Shown piece by piece: positions 16,940 through 25,540 of a DNA stretch of 57,179 nt (positions are counted from its first letter, which is position 1; every line of letters starts with the position of its first letter). The stretch comes from an uncultured Steroidobacter sp. GTDB taxonomy: Bacteria; Pseudomonadota; Gammaproteobacteria; Steroidobacterales; Steroidobacteraceae. A model generated the notes under the pieces. It saw only the letters and a program-made list of their open reading frames with translations, had not been told where the DNA came from and made no database searches. The stretch lies in contig CAMLEO010000007.1 in NCBI GenBank assembly GCA_946478975.1, positions 1 through 57,179 on the forward strand. The letters run 5' to 3'. Both the position numbers and the translations under genes were made by a program.

Positions 16940-16957
16940 TGTCGTATCTTCGCGACA
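16940..16957. promoter_or_regulatory. Candidate activator site, TGTCG-N8-CGACA
   Basis: TGTCG (16940-16944) and CGACA (16953-16957) form an inverted repeat about 157 bases upstream of the -24 element, a usual distance for an enhancer of a sigma-54 activator. The related hexamer GCGACA/TGTCGC recurs near 17011, 51222, 55190 and 55294, ahead of the promoters at 17114, 51325 and 55324. PrsR, encoded in this window, is an obvious candidate binder, but its site is not known to me. Confidence 0.3.
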
Positions 16958-16995
16958 AGGTTCGCTGAGCTTTTAAATCAATAAGTTATGGCGCC

Positions 16996-17033
16996 CCGTT
17001 CAGGCGGCGCCGCGACAAAGTGTTCCTGAACGG
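16996..17033. repeat. Perfect 9-base inverted repeat upstream of sigma-54 promoter
   Basis: CCGTTCAGG at 16996-17004 is matched exactly in reverse complement by CCTGAACGG at 17025-17033, with 20 bases between. It ends about 80 bases before the -24 element of the lipoprotein promoter. It may be an activator-binding pair or part of a stem-loop of an upstream transcript. The distance and perfection argue against chance, but the function is unproven. Confidence 0.5.
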
Positions 17034-17113
17034 CGACTCCAAAAGCAGTTCTACGCCCGCCCCGCAATCGGCGGACAGCGTTAATCCTTTGATTCTCATG
17101 CAACTTTCTGGCT

Positions 17114-17129
17114 TGGCACGAGAGTTGTT
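17114..17129 (+). promoter_or_regulatory. Sigma-54 (-24/-12) promoter of the Ig-like lipoprotein gene
   Basis: TGGCACG at 17114-17120, four bases, then TTGTT at 17125-17129 matches TGGCACG-N4-TTGCW at all but the C of the -12 GC, which is T here. GG and GT are separated by exactly ten bases. The predicted transcript start is near 17138, giving a leader of about 110 bases before the ATG at 17252. RpoN and an activator such as PrsR would be needed. Confidence 0.65.
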
Positions 17130-17251
17130 ATGTCTATACGGCGTGCTTCGCCGACCGCGCGTCGAGCGAATCTCAGTTGCAGATATCACCGTCGATATCA
17201 AAGACATAGAGCGGTTTTCGCAGGTGCGGACGCCAGCTCGAATGGAGAATC

Positions 17252-17926
17252 ATGCGCCGTATTATTTTTCCGGAGTTCGCTGCGGGGGTCTTGGTCCTGA
17301 CCGCCGTTTTGTTGGGTGGTTGTGGCGGCGGGGGCGATGGCGGTTCGAGCGCCAGTGCGGGTGCCAATCCGCCGAGCTCGGGCACGAACGCCGCGCCGAC
17401 GATCTCCGGTTCGCCCACTTCCAGCGTTGCCGTCGGACAGGCTTATAGCTTCCAGCCGGCGGCCAACGATCCGAACGGCGACCAGCTCACCTTCAGCGTC
17501 GCCAATCTGCCGGGCTGGGCCAGCTTCAACGCCTCGACGGGCCGGATTTCGGGCACGCCGACGGCGGCTCAGGTCGGTGCTTACAGCAACATCACGATCA
17601 GCGTTTCGGACGGCACCGCGAATGTTTCGTTGGCCGCGTTCTCTATTACTGTGAGCGACGTGGGCACCGGCACTGCGACCTTGTCGTGGACGCCGCCGAC
17701 TTCGAATTCGGATGGCACCACGCTGACCAACCTGGCCGGCTATCACATCCGTTACGGGCGCACGGCGAGCAACCTCGACCAGACGGTGAGTCTCGACAAT
17801 CCGTCCATCAATCGTTACGTGGTGGAGAATCTCTCCGCCGGCACCTGGTATTTCGCGGTGATGGCGGTGAACGCGTCGGGCGTGACCAGCACGCTGTCGA
17901 ACACGAGCAACAAGACGATTTCGTAA
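17252..17926 (+). CDS. Lipoprotein with Ig-like (He_PIG) and fibronectin III-like domains
   Basis: A 224-residue protein. A lipoprotein signal ends at LLGGC near residue 27, followed by a Gly/Ser-rich linker. Residues ~45-130 match a putative Ig (cadherin-like) domain: PTISGSPTSSVAVGQAYSFQ, ANDPNGDQLTFSV, WASFNASTGRISGTP, YSNITISVSDG. Residues ~135-224 resemble a fibronectin III module (ATLSWTPPTSNSDG, GYHIRYGRTASNLD, WYFAVMAVNASG). These domains often bind glycans or proteins at the cell surface. It has no PEP-CTERM tail, yet its promoter is of the sigma-54 type used by PEP-CTERM genes, so it may be an additional surface component of the XrtA regulon. Confidence 0.85.
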   Translation: MRRIIFPEFAAGVLVLTAVLLGGCGGGGDGGSSASAGANPPSSGTNAAPTISGSPTSSVAVGQAYSFQPAANDPNGDQLTFSVANLPGWASFNASTGRISGTPTAAQVGAYSNITISVSDGTANVSLAAFSITVSDVGTGTATLSWTPPTSNSDGTTLTNLAGYHIRYGRTASNLDQTVSLDNPSINRYVVENLSAGTWYFAVMAVNASGVTSTLSNTSNKTIS

Positions 17927-17978
17927 TTCGCCTGGCGCTCGGGCTCACCGGGCGCCATTTCGAGACGGGCTCATGTCG

Positions 17979-18004
17979 AAAGGGCCTTGGCCGCTTTCGA
18001 GCGG
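17979..18004. terminator. Weak hairpin between convergent genes
   Basis: The 83-base gap between the lipoprotein stop and the bacterioferritin stop contains CCGCT-TTCG-AGCGG (17991-18004) followed on the plus strand by AAAAAT, and an overlapping GAAAG/CTTTC pairing from 17979. The run of T on the minus strand precedes rather than follows the stem, so it is not a classical terminator for bfr. It may act as a bidirectional transcript end. Confidence 0.3.
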
Positions 18005-18009
18005 AAAAA

Positions 18010-18489
18010 TCAGTCCTCCTCCGTCTCCATCTGCGATTGGCAGTAGTTCTGGATGCCGACGCGCTTGATCAGATCGAGCTGCGTTTCCAGCCAGTCGATG
18101 TGCTCTTCCTCGGACTCCAGGATGTCTTCGAACAGCTCGCGCGACACGTAATCGGCGACCTGTTCGCAATCCGCGATCGCCTGGCGCAGGTCCGGATGCG
18201 CCTGCATTTCCAGCTTCAGATCGCAGCTCAGCGCTTCTTCCACGTTCTCGCCGATCAGCAGCTTGCCCAGGTCCTGCAGGTTAGGCAGGCCGTCCAGGAA
18301 CAGGATGCGCTTGATCAGCTTGTCCGCATGCTTCATCTCGTCGATGGATTCTTTGTAGGTGTACTCGCCGAGCTTCTTCAGGCCCCAGTGCTCGAACATG
18401 CGAGCGTGCAAAAAATACTGGTTGATGGCCGTCAGCTCGTTCTTGAGGACGTTATTCAGATGGCGCAATACGGTTGCGTGCCCTTGCAT
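18010..18489 (-). CDS. bfr: Bacterioferritin
   Basis: A 159-residue iron-storage protein. All ferroxidase ligands are present at the E. coli positions (Glu18, Glu51, His54, Glu94, Glu127, His130), and Met52, the heme ligand, is conserved in [10 protein letters not shown]. It would assemble as a 24-mer that oxidises and stores iron. The ATG at 18489 is preferred over an upstream in-frame start because it gives the canonical [12 protein letters not shown] terminus. It lies downstream of bfd on the same strand with a 130-base gap. Confidence 0.95.
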   Translation of the reverse strand: MQGHATVLRHLNNVLKNELTAINQYFLHARMFEHWGLKKLGEYTYKESIDEMKHADKLIKRILFLDGLPNLQDLGKLLIGENVEEALSCDLKLEMQAHPDLRQAIADCEQVADYVSRELFEDILESEEEHIDWLETQLDLIKRVGIQNYCQSQMETEED

Positions 18490-18619
18490 GTGGACTCCTG
18501 ACGGACGTGAAGGGGCGCGATCTTGGCGGAGCCGCTCGGAACGAGGCAACTGCGCAGCGCGCAGCGGACAATCGGGGGGAGACGAAAGCGAGAATTACCG
18601 CGAGAATACGCGGCCGTCG

Positions 18620-18808
18620 TCAGGCAGCGCAGGGCCGGTTCGCGGATTCGATATGGTTCTCAATAACTTCTCGCGCAGAATCCTCGCAGCGCCCGCAACA
18701 GCTGGCGACCGGCAGCTGCTGCTGCACGTCGTACAGGGAAGCGGCACCCCGATCCACGACTTCGCGGATCTGGCGATCGCTGATGGCATTGCACAGGCAG
18801 ATGTACAT
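18620..18808 (-). CDS. bfd: Bacterioferritin-associated ferredoxin
   Basis: A 62-residue [2Fe-2S] protein. Cys4, Cys6, Cys38 and Cys41 match the cluster ligands of Bfd exactly (MYICLCNA and CCGRC). It passes electrons to bacterioferritin heme to release stored iron under iron limitation. The gene precedes bfr on the minus strand, and a Fur-like box lies about 57 bases upstream, so it should be induced by iron starvation while bfr may have its own promoter in the gap. Confidence 0.93.
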   Translation of the reverse strand: MYICLCNAISDRQIREVVDRGAASLYDVQQQLPVASCCGRCEDSAREVIENHIESANRPCAA

Positions 18809-18864
18809 GGTGCTTGACGCTGAACCTCGAGCCCACTGCTCTAGGATTGGCTATCATGCTAAAT

Positions 18865-18883
18865 ACAAATGCGAATGATTGTC
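18865..18883. promoter_or_regulatory. Fur box upstream of bfd
   Basis: The 19 bases at 18865-18883 match 13 of 19 positions of GATAATGATAATCATTATC, including the core ATG..AAT.ATT.TC. The site lies about 57 bases from the bfd start, in the expected promoter position. This is the usual arrangement for an iron-repressed bfd gene. Confidence 0.7.
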
Positions 18884-19024
18884 AATTGATCGGTTCGAAA
18901 AGATGGGCCAGAAAAGACGGGCCAGAAAAGACGGGGATGGGCGTCGCGGATTTAACAGTACCCCTGTGAACTGCCTTCACGCGGCGGTGCAGGTGAACTG
19001 ACTAGACTTACGACCGCTGGTGCG

Positions 19025-19040
19025 CGGCCGGGTGTTTGCG
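19025..19040 (+). promoter_or_regulatory. Weak sigma-54-like element before the EPS operon
   Basis: CGGCCGGGTGTTTGCG has GG at 19026-19027 and GC at 19038-19039 with the required ten bases between and TTT before the GC. The -24 half departs from TGGCACG at three positions. It lies about 58 bases before the GTG start of the priming transferase. If real, the EPS operon that encodes PrsK and PrsR would itself be RpoN-dependent. Confidence 0.3.
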
Positions 19041-19097
19041 CTCAATACCCCGCCTCAATTTAAGACTCAAGTCAAAGCGAACAAGGCATAACGTCGC

Positions 19098-20498
19098 GTG
19101 GCGATTCGAATTTTTCAACACTACTGGCACCTGAACCTGGCGCTGCTCGCGGTCATCGAGGGGATTCTGTTCTTTTTCGCTCCGTATGCCGCGGCCACCC
19201 TGCGCTTCAATTCGCAGGCTTTGGCGGAAGAGATGCTCGGGCCGATGCTGCCTCGCGGCCTGGTATTCGCGGGCGTGCTGTTCGTCAGCATGGCCGCGAT
19301 GGGGTTGTACAACTCGCGCCAGCGTTCTCGCCTTGCCGGCCTGATTGCCCGCGTCGCAGCCAGCGTGTTCGGCGGCGGCATGTTCATCACCATTCTCTTT
19401 TATCTATTCCCGACCCTGCACATCGGCCGAGGGGCGCTGCTGCTCAGCCTCGCGATCGCGTTCGGCGGCTCGGTGGTCGCACGCGTGGTGTTCGACACGC
19501 TGGTGGACGAGGAGATTTTCAAACGTCGCGTGCTCGTCTACGGCTCGGGCCGGCGCGCGGCCAGCATCGCTCGCCTGCGTCGTCGTTCGGATCGACGCGG
19601 TTTTGCTGTCGTCGGTTACGTGCCCGCGGAGGGCGATGAAGGAGCCGATGTTCCTCCGGCTGAAAAGCTCTCTACCAACGCCGATCTGCTCACGTTGTGC
19701 GAGAAGCATCGGGTCGATGAAATCGTGGTTGCGATGGACGACCGTCGGCGGCGCTTTCCGATGGATCAGCTGCTCGAATGCCGCCTGGAAGGCGTGGAGA
19801 TTCTGGAGCTGGTGTCGTTCCTGGAGCGCGAAACCGGCAAGGTGCGGCTCGACATCCTCAATCCCAGCTGGATGATTTTTTCCGAAGGCTTCCGGCAGGG
19901 GCGCATTCACGACACGCTGGAACGGTTGTTCGACGTCATCGCCAGCCTGGCGCTGCTGATCCTGGCGGCGCCGTTGATGATCGCGACGGCGCTGGCGATC
20001 AAGATCACCGAAGGGCCGCGCGCTTCGATCTTCTATCGCCAGGTGCGCGTCGGTCAGTACGGCCGGCCGTTTCGTCTGCTCAAGTTCCGCAGCATGCGAG
20101 AGGACGCGGAAAAAGACGGCAAGGCGCAATGGGCCCAGAAGAACGACAGCCGCGTCACCTTGATCGGCGCTTTCATTCGCCTGACGCGTATCGACGAGTT
20201 GCCGCAGATCCTCAACGTGCTTCGCGGCGAGATGAGCTTCGTCGGCCCGCGGCCGGAGCGGCCGGAATTCGTCGAGCAGCTCGAAGAGCGCATTCCGTAC
20301 TATCGTGAGCGCCACACCATCAAGCCGGGCATCACCGGCTGGGCGCAGCTGTGCTACCCCTACGGCTCCTCCGAGCAGGACGCCACCGAGAAACTGCAAT
20401 ACGATCTGTTCTACGTCAAAAATCACAGCCTGCTGTTCTACCTGGCGATCCTGGTGCAGACGGTGGAGGTGATCGTGTGGAGAAAAGGCGCGCGTTGA
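19098..20498 (+). CDS. Priming sugar transferase, XrtA/PEP-CTERM type (TIGR03013)
   Basis: A 466-residue polyprenyl-phosphate hexose-1-phosphate transferase that attaches the first sugar of the repeat unit to undecaprenyl phosphate. The N-terminal ~110 residues hold membrane segments, followed by a CoA-binding-like domain (VYGSGRRAASIARLRRRSD). The catalytic C-terminus has LLKFRSMREDAEKDGKAQW, TRIDELPQILNVLRGEMSF, VGPRPERPEFVEQL and YPYGSSEQDATEKLQYD. The arrangement matches the exosortase-A-associated family. The start is GTG. It is the first gene of the cluster running into prsK 10 bases later. Confidence 0.92.
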   Translation: MAIRIFQHYWHLNLALLAVIEGILFFFAPYAAATLRFNSQALAEEMLGPMLPRGLVFAGVLFVSMAAMGLYNSRQRSRLAGLIARVAASVFGGGMFITILFYLFPTLHIGRGALLLSLAIAFGGSVVARVVFDTLVDEEIFKRRVLVYGSGRRAASIARLRRRSDRRGFAVVGYVPAEGDEGADVPPAEKLSTNADLLTLCEKHRVDEIVVAMDDRRRRFPMDQLLECRLEGVEILELVSFLERETGKVRLDILNPSWMIFSEGFRQGRIHDTLERLFDVIASLALLILAAPLMIATALAIKITEGPRASIFYRQVRVGQYGRPFRLLKFRSMREDAEKDGKAQWAQKNDSRVTLIGAFIRLTRIDELPQILNVLRGEMSFVGPRPERPEFVEQLEERIPYYRERHTIKPGITGWAQLCYPYGSSEQDATEKLQYDLFYVKNHSLLFYLAILVQTVEVIVWRKGAR

Positions 20499-20508
20499 GA
20501 ATCGCTGC

Positions 20509-22596
20509 ATGAATGCGTTCGGCATTGCCAGTTATGGCATCGCGGCGCTGAGCTTCCTGGTGCTGACCCTACTGCTGATCACCGCCTGGCGTGGTCGGCA
20601 ACAGGGTGCGCACCTGATCCTCGCGAGCGCGATGACGACGATCTGGGCCGGTGTGCTGGCCGCCCAGAGCTACACCGGCGCCGTTCCCGTTCTGCTCATC
20701 TATTTCGCCGAAGCACTGCGCGGCGGCGCCTGGTTGCTGGCGTTACTTGCAGTCGCCGGCGTCGCGGCGCCCAGGCCTTTGGTAATCGCGTCGCGTGCCC
20801 TTTGCGTCGTCCTGCTGGGCGCCACAGTCGTGCTGCCGGTGCTGGAGCACTTGGGCGTCGCGGTGATCAATCCCACTTTGCTGATATCGCGTGCCGGCCT
20901 GGCGTTGTCGCTGCTCGGGCTGATCCTGCTCGAACAGATCTTTCGCAACTCGTCGCAGTCGGCGCGTGGCTCGCTGAAATATTTCATCATCGGCGTCGGG
21001 GCGCTGTTCGCGTTCGACCTGTTCCTGTATTCGCAGACCGAGCTGCTGCGCGCCGTGTCGATCGATGCGTGGACGTCGCGGGGCATTTTGAATGCTTTCG
21101 CGATGCCGCTGATTGCGATTGCCGCCCGTCGCAATCCAGAGTGGTCGCTGGACGTCTTCGTTTCCCGGCAGATCGTCTTCTACACCACGAGCGTGCTGGT
21201 GATCGGCGCCTATCTCACGGTAATGGCGATCGGCGGCTTCTATGTGCGGGAAATCGGCGGCGCATGGGGAAACGTCGGCCAGATCGTTTTCTTCGCCGGC
21301 GCGGTGGTCGTGCTCGCGAGTCTGGTCACATCTGCACCGTTACGGCGCCATGCGCGCGTATTCATCAGCAAACACTTCTATCGCAATAAATACGATTACC
21401 GGATCGAGTGGCTGCGCTTCATCAGCACGCTGTCGACGACGGACGAAGAAGATGTAGGCCGAACGGCCGTGCGCGCGATGGCGCAGATCTTCGCCAGCCC
21501 GGGCGGCGTATTGTTCCTTCGCGACGAGACCGGCCGCAAGTTCTTGCCGTATGCCTCGTGGCCGATGCACATTCACAGCTTGTCGCTCCCGGCCAGCATG
21601 GCTGCCGATGAGGACTTGCCAGTGTTCCTCGCACGCACGCAGTGGATCATCGACACCGACGAGTTCCGTCGCACGCCGGATTTCTACGGCAACCTCGCGA
21701 TGCCGGGCTGGCTGCTGGATCATCCGCAACTGCGCATCGTGTCGCCGCTGTTGCAGCTGGATCGATTGGTGGGCTTCGTGGTGTTATACGATCCGCCGCC
21801 GCCGTTCGAATTGACCTACGAGGATCGCGATCTGCTGAAGACGCTGGGCCGGCACGTGGCCACTCACATCGCGCAGCATGACGCTGATCGCCGCCTGGCG
21901 GAAAGCAAGCAGTTCGAGGCCTACAATCGTCTGACTGCGTTCATGATGCACGATCTGAAAAACTCGGTCGCGCAACTGAAGCTGATCGTCGCCAACGCCC
22001 AGCGGCACAAGCACAATCCCGAGTTCATCGACGACGCGATCGGCACCATCGCCAACACCTCCGATCGCATGACCAAACTGATCGAGCAGCTGCGAGGCTC
22101 CACCTCGGCCGATCGGCACGTCGCGGCGGACTTGCGGGAGTTGGCGCAGCAGGCAGTATCACGTTGTACTCATCGAGCGCCCGTGCCGATGTTGAACCCA
22201 GGCCCGTCGGTGCCCGTGCTCGCGAACGCCGAGCGCCTCGCGATGGTCATAGAGCACATCATCCGCAACGCTCAGGACGCGACGCCTGAAACAGGAAAAG
22301 TGTCGGTGAGCGTCGGACAAAACGGCCGCGAAGCCCAGCTGATCGTGGAAGATAGCGGTGCCGGCATGGACGCGGACTTCCTGCGCAACCGTTTGTTTCG
22401 GCCGTTCGATAGCACCAAGGGATCGAAGGGCATGGGCATAGGGGCTTACCAGGTACGCGAATACATCCGTTTGCTGGGGGGTGACGTGGAAGTGCAGAGC
22501 AGTCCCGGACAGGGAACGCGCTTCGCGGTTAGCCTTCCCGTTTCGGGCCAGACCATGGATGCGCCAGTCGCCGCCAATGACGCGGCGATGGGTTGA
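20509..22596 (+). CDS. prsK: PEP-CTERM system sensor histidine kinase PrsK
   Basis: A 695-residue membrane kinase. About eight N-terminal membrane segments (residues 1-270) are followed by a GAF-like region (~300-450). The phospho-acceptor is His481 in FMMHDLKNSVAQLKL, and the ATPase domain carries the N box EHIIRNAQDATPE, the G1 box VEDSGAGMD and the G2 region KGSKGMGIGAYQVREY. It is the PrsK family (TIGR02916) that pairs with PrsR. The membrane part may sense an envelope or polysaccharide signal. The response regulator gene follows after 54 bases. Confidence 0.92.
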   Translation: MNAFGIASYGIAALSFLVLTLLLITAWRGRQQGAHLILASAMTTIWAGVLAAQSYTGAVPVLLIYFAEALRGGAWLLALLAVAGVAAPRPLVIASRALCVVLLGATVVLPVLEHLGVAVINPTLLISRAGLALSLLGLILLEQIFRNSSQSARGSLKYFIIGVGALFAFDLFLYSQTELLRAVSIDAWTSRGILNAFAMPLIAIAARRNPEWSLDVFVSRQIVFYTTSVLVIGAYLTVMAIGGFYVREIGGAWGNVGQIVFFAGAVVVLASLVTSAPLRRHARVFISKHFYRNKYDYRIEWLRFISTLSTTDEEDVGRTAVRAMAQIFASPGGVLFLRDETGRKFLPYASWPMHIHSLSLPASMAADEDLPVFLARTQWIIDTDEFRRTPDFYGNLAMPGWLLDHPQLRIVSPLLQLDRLVGFVVLYDPPPPFELTYEDRDLLKTLGRHVATHIAQHDADRRLAESKQFEAYNRLTAFMMHDLKNSVAQLKLIVANAQRHKHNPEFIDDAIGTIANTSDRMTKLIEQLRGSTSADRHVAADLRELAQQAVSRCTHRAPVPMLNPGPSVPVLANAERLAMVIEHIIRNAQDATPETGKVSVSVGQNGREAQLIVEDSGAGMDADFLRNRLFRPFDSTKGSKGMGIGAYQVREYIRLLGGDVEVQSSPGQGTRFAVSLPVSGQTMDAPVAANDAAMG

Positions 22597-22650
22597 GCGC
22601 TGATTTAATGTCGAAAGCGGTCGAGACCCTTTCGATACCGGGAGAAGAAT

Positions 22651-24006
22651 GTGAGCGAAGACAAGCCGAAACTCCTGATCGTGGAGGACGACCTGGGGCT
22701 GCAGAAGCAGCTCAAGTGGTGTTTCGACGAGCATGAAGTGCTGATCGCCGGCACCCGTGCCGAGGCGTTGGCGCAATTGCGCCGCTTCGAGCCGCCGGTG
22801 GTGCTGCAGGATCTGGGTCTGCCGCCGGATCCCGAAGGTGTGAACGAGTGCCTGCAGACGCTGCGCGAAACGCTCAGCCTCGCGCCGGCCACCAAGGTGA
22901 TCGTCGTCACCGGCAACAACGATCGCGACAACGCGGTGCGAGCGGTTTCGCTGGGCGCTTATGACTTTTATCAAAAGCCCGTCGATACCGATGTGCTGCG
23001 GCTGATCGTCAGCCGCGCGTTTCATATTCATGCACTGGAACAACAGAACCGCCAGTTGCAGGAAACGCAGTTCACCGCGCCGTTTGAAGGCATGATCGCG
23101 ACCGACGATTCCATGCTCAAAGTGCGTCGCATGATCGAGAAGGTTGCGCCGGCGGATGTGTCGGTGCTGATCCTCGGCGAAAGCGGCACCGGCAAAGAGC
23201 TGATCGCGCGTGCCGTCCACAAACAAAGCGGACGCCGCGACGGCAAGTTCGTCGCGATCAACTGCGCGGCGATTCCCGAACAGCTGCTGGAAAGCGAATT
23301 GTTCGGTTACGAGAAGGGCGCGTTCACCGGCGCCGTCAAACAAACCATCGGCAAAGTCGAGCTCGCGAGCGGCGGCACGCTGTTCCTGGATGAAATCGGC
23401 GATATGCCGATCGCGCTGCAGGCCAAGCTGCTGCGCTTCCTGCAGAACCACGTGATCGAGCGCGTCGGCGGCCGGCAGGAAATTCCGGTCGACGTGCGCG
23501 TCGTGTGCGCGACCAACAAGGATCTGCAGCAGCTGATTACCGAGCAGCGCTTCCGCCAGGATCTGTTCTTCCGCATCGGCGAAGTCACGATCGAGGTTCC
23601 GCCGCTGCGTGAGCGGCGAGGCGCGCCGACAGTGCTGGCGCATGCGATGTTGCGCAAGTTCGGCGGCATGCATGGTCGTCCGAAGCGTGGCTTCACCGAA
23701 GAAGCGGCGGCCGCGCTCGAAGCGTATTCCTGGCCGGGCAATGTGCGTGAGCTGGAGAATCGCGTGAAGACGGCGATGATCATGGGCGAAGGCCCGCTGC
23801 TCACCGCCGAAGATCTGCACTTGAAAGAAAGCGTGAACGGCGAGCTGCTGTTCAATCTCAAGGAAGTGCGCACACGCGCCGAGCGGCAAGCGATCCGCCA
23901 GGCGTTGTCCATCACCGAAGGCAACATCTCGCGTACGTCCGAGTTGCTCGGCGTGAGCCGCCCGACGCTGTACGACTTGATGGACAAGTACGGAATAGCG
24001 CACTGA
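22651..24006 (+). CDS. prsR: Sigma-54 activating response regulator PrsR
   Basis: A 451-residue enhancer-binding protein. The receiver has Glu12-Asp13-Asp14, phosphorylatable Asp54 in VLQDLGLPPD and Lys109. The AAA+ domain has Walker A GESGTGKE (176-183), the sigma-54 contact loop GAFTGA (223-228) and FLDEIGD. A Fis-type helix-turn-helix ends the protein (EGNISRTSELLGVSRPTLYD). GAFTGA means that it works with RpoN. PrsR is known to drive PEP-CTERM genes in floc-forming bacteria, and sigma-54-like promoters lie in this window. The start is GTG with GGAGAA upstream. Confidence 0.95.
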   Translation: MSEDKPKLLIVEDDLGLQKQLKWCFDEHEVLIAGTRAEALAQLRRFEPPVVLQDLGLPPDPEGVNECLQTLRETLSLAPATKVIVVTGNNDRDNAVRAVSLGAYDFYQKPVDTDVLRLIVSRAFHIHALEQQNRQLQETQFTAPFEGMIATDDSMLKVRRMIEKVAPADVSVLILGESGTGKELIARAVHKQSGRRDGKFVAINCAAIPEQLLESELFGYEKGAFTGAVKQTIGKVELASGGTLFLDEIGDMPIALQAKLLRFLQNHVIERVGGRQEIPVDVRVVCATNKDLQQLITEQRFRQDLFFRIGEVTIEVPPLRERRGAPTVLAHAMLRKFGGMHGRPKRGFTEEAAAALEAYSWPGNVRELENRVKTAMIMGEGPLLTAEDLHLKESVNGELLFNLKEVRTRAERQAIRQALSITEGNISRTSELLGVSRPTLYDLMDKYGIAH

Positions 24007-24007
24007 C

Positions 24008-25522
24008 ATGGACACGCCGGGATTGTCGTCGTTGGAGCTGACGACGGTCGCCGGACGCGCGACGATGGCTCGGATCCAAAACTTGCGAGCGCTCGGCGCG
24101 ATCGTTCTGGTCGTGCTGGGCTTCGTGTTGTTCTGGCCGACCACGCTGTCGCTGATCGAGCAGTGGGAAGATACGGTCCGTCGCACGTACACGCATGGCT
24201 ACCTGATCATTGCGCTCACGTTGTGGCTGCTGTGGCGTAATCGGAGCCAGTGGGCGCAAGTGGAGCTTCGGCCGAGCTTGCTCCCTGCGATTGCCGTCGT
24301 TGCTGCCAGCATCGTGTGGCTGATCACTTATCGCGCTGGCGTACGCATCGCGCATGAAGCGTTGCTGCCGGCGATGATCTTTGGCGCGTTCACCGCGTGT
24401 TACGGATTTACTGCTGCTCGGCGCAACCTGCTGCCGTTCGGTTTTATCTATTTCGCCATCCCGCTGTGGGACGCGCTGAATCCGTTGTTACAATCGGGCT
24501 CGACGTTCGCAGTTCGTATGCTGCTGCGGACAGCCGGCATTCCTGCTTATTTCGTTGGCAACACATTCACTCTGCCGGCCGGATCGCTGGAGATTGCGGG
24601 CGGCTGCAGCGGCCTGCATTTCTTCATCGTCGCCATCGCGATCGCTGTTTTGTACGGCGAGTTGAACCGCGACTCGTGGCGGACGCGGCTGAAGCTGGTG
24701 GCGCTCGCCGCAGTGCTGGCGATGCTCACCAACTGGATCCGAATATTCATCATCGCCGTCGCTGCACACCTGACTGACATGCAGCACTACCTCGTGCGAG
24801 AGGAGCATTACAGCTTCGGCTGGGTGATGTTCGTCGGCACCATGGTGATTTTCTTTTTGATCGTGCGGCGCTGGCCGGTGCAGCCGGAGCCGGTGGTTGA
24901 TCCAAACGTGCCGCCGCCGCAAAGCGGAGCGATCGCGTGGCATGGTGCTGCCATGGCATCGGCGAGCCTGCTGGTGGCGCCGGTCTGGTTGATGGCGGAC
25001 GACAATGTCGTCGCGCCAGAAAACATTCCAGAGGTCATGCCCGTCCGCGTGGCCGGCTGGTCGACCGAGTCGTTCACCAGCAGCAACTGGCAGCCGGTGT
25101 TCATCGGCGCCGATCTGATCCAGCGAGGGGCGTTCTCGAAAGACTCACATACGGTCGAAGGCTTCGCCGCGTTGTACGCCGATCAGCATCAAGGCAAGGA
25201 GCTGGTTGGTTTCAACAACTCCGTGCTGGGCGAATCTCTAACGGTTCAACGGCGTGCGGCCCCTGTGGATGACGGGCCGTGGGTGGAAATGGAAGCTGCC
25301 GACTGGCGAGGCGACCGTTGGCTGGTCTGGTATGCATATAAGCTCGATCAGCGGTGGTATGCGCGGACGTTGTCCCTGCAGATTCAGTATGGAGTTCGAT
25401 CGCTCACTTCCGCACCACTGTCGGCGATCGTTGCGGTCAGGACGCTTTGTGCTGGTGAGGATTGCTCGGCTGCGCGCACGACGTTGCGCGAATTCACATC
25501 GAGCCTGAAGCCCAGCGCGTAA
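24008..25522 (+). CDS. xrtA: Exosortase A fused to an EpsI domain
   Basis: A 504-residue polytopic protein. Residues ~25-290 form the exosortase with the catalytic Cys200 (AGGCSGLHF), Arg245 (NWIRIFII) and His267 (EEHYSFGW). Residues ~300-504 are an EpsI (DUF3485) domain (AGWSTESFTSSNWQPV, QGKELVGFNNSVLGE). XrtA recognises PEP-CTERM tails at the inner membrane, cleaves them and passes the protein to the surface or EPS. The ATG is one base after the prsR stop. EpsI is separate in some bacteria; the fusion is a known XrtA form. Its best-supported substrate here is the protein at 51381. Confidence 0.93.
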   Translation: MDTPGLSSLELTTVAGRATMARIQNLRALGAIVLVVLGFVLFWPTTLSLIEQWEDTVRRTYTHGYLIIALTLWLLWRNRSQWAQVELRPSLLPAIAVVAASIVWLITYRAGVRIAHEALLPAMIFGAFTACYGFTAARRNLLPFGFIYFAIPLWDALNPLLQSGSTFAVRMLLRTAGIPAYFVGNTFTLPAGSLEIAGGCSGLHFFIVAIAIAVLYGELNRDSWRTRLKLVALAAVLAMLTNWIRIFIIAVAAHLTDMQHYLVREEHYSFGWVMFVGTMVIFFLIVRRWPVQPEPVVDPNVPPPQSGAIAWHGAAMASASLLVAPVWLMADDNVVAPENIPEVMPVRVAGWSTESFTSSNWQPVFIGADLIQRGAFSKDSHTVEGFAALYADQHQGKELVGFNNSVLGESLTVQRRAAPVDDGPWVEMEAADWRGDRWLVWYAYKLDQRWYARTLSLQIQYGVRSLTSAPLSAIVAVRTLCAGEDCSAARTTLREFTSSLKPSA

Positions 25523-25540
25523 TCGGAGCATCATTCAATA

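Larger units (their letters stand above)
16837..17251. other. 415-base intergenic region with regulatory signals
   Basis: No coding region is supported here. It separates the divergent threonine synthase and Ig-like lipoprotein genes. It contains TGTCG-N8-CGACA (16940-16957), a perfect 9-base inverted repeat (16996-17033) and a sigma-54-type promoter (17114-17129), each described separately. The remainder shows nothing recognisable. Confidence 0.7.

Noticed and set aside
17252..17926. Lipoprotein as a PEP-CTERM substrate
   Set aside because: The C-terminus (TSNKTIS) has no PEP motif, hydrophobic helix or Arg cluster.
22159..24192. Very long open frame on the minus strand opposite prsK and prsR
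   Set aside because: It has no family features and is rich in His, Arg and Gln, as expected when high-GC genes are read in reverse. prsK, prsR and xrtA on the other strand carry clear motifs.
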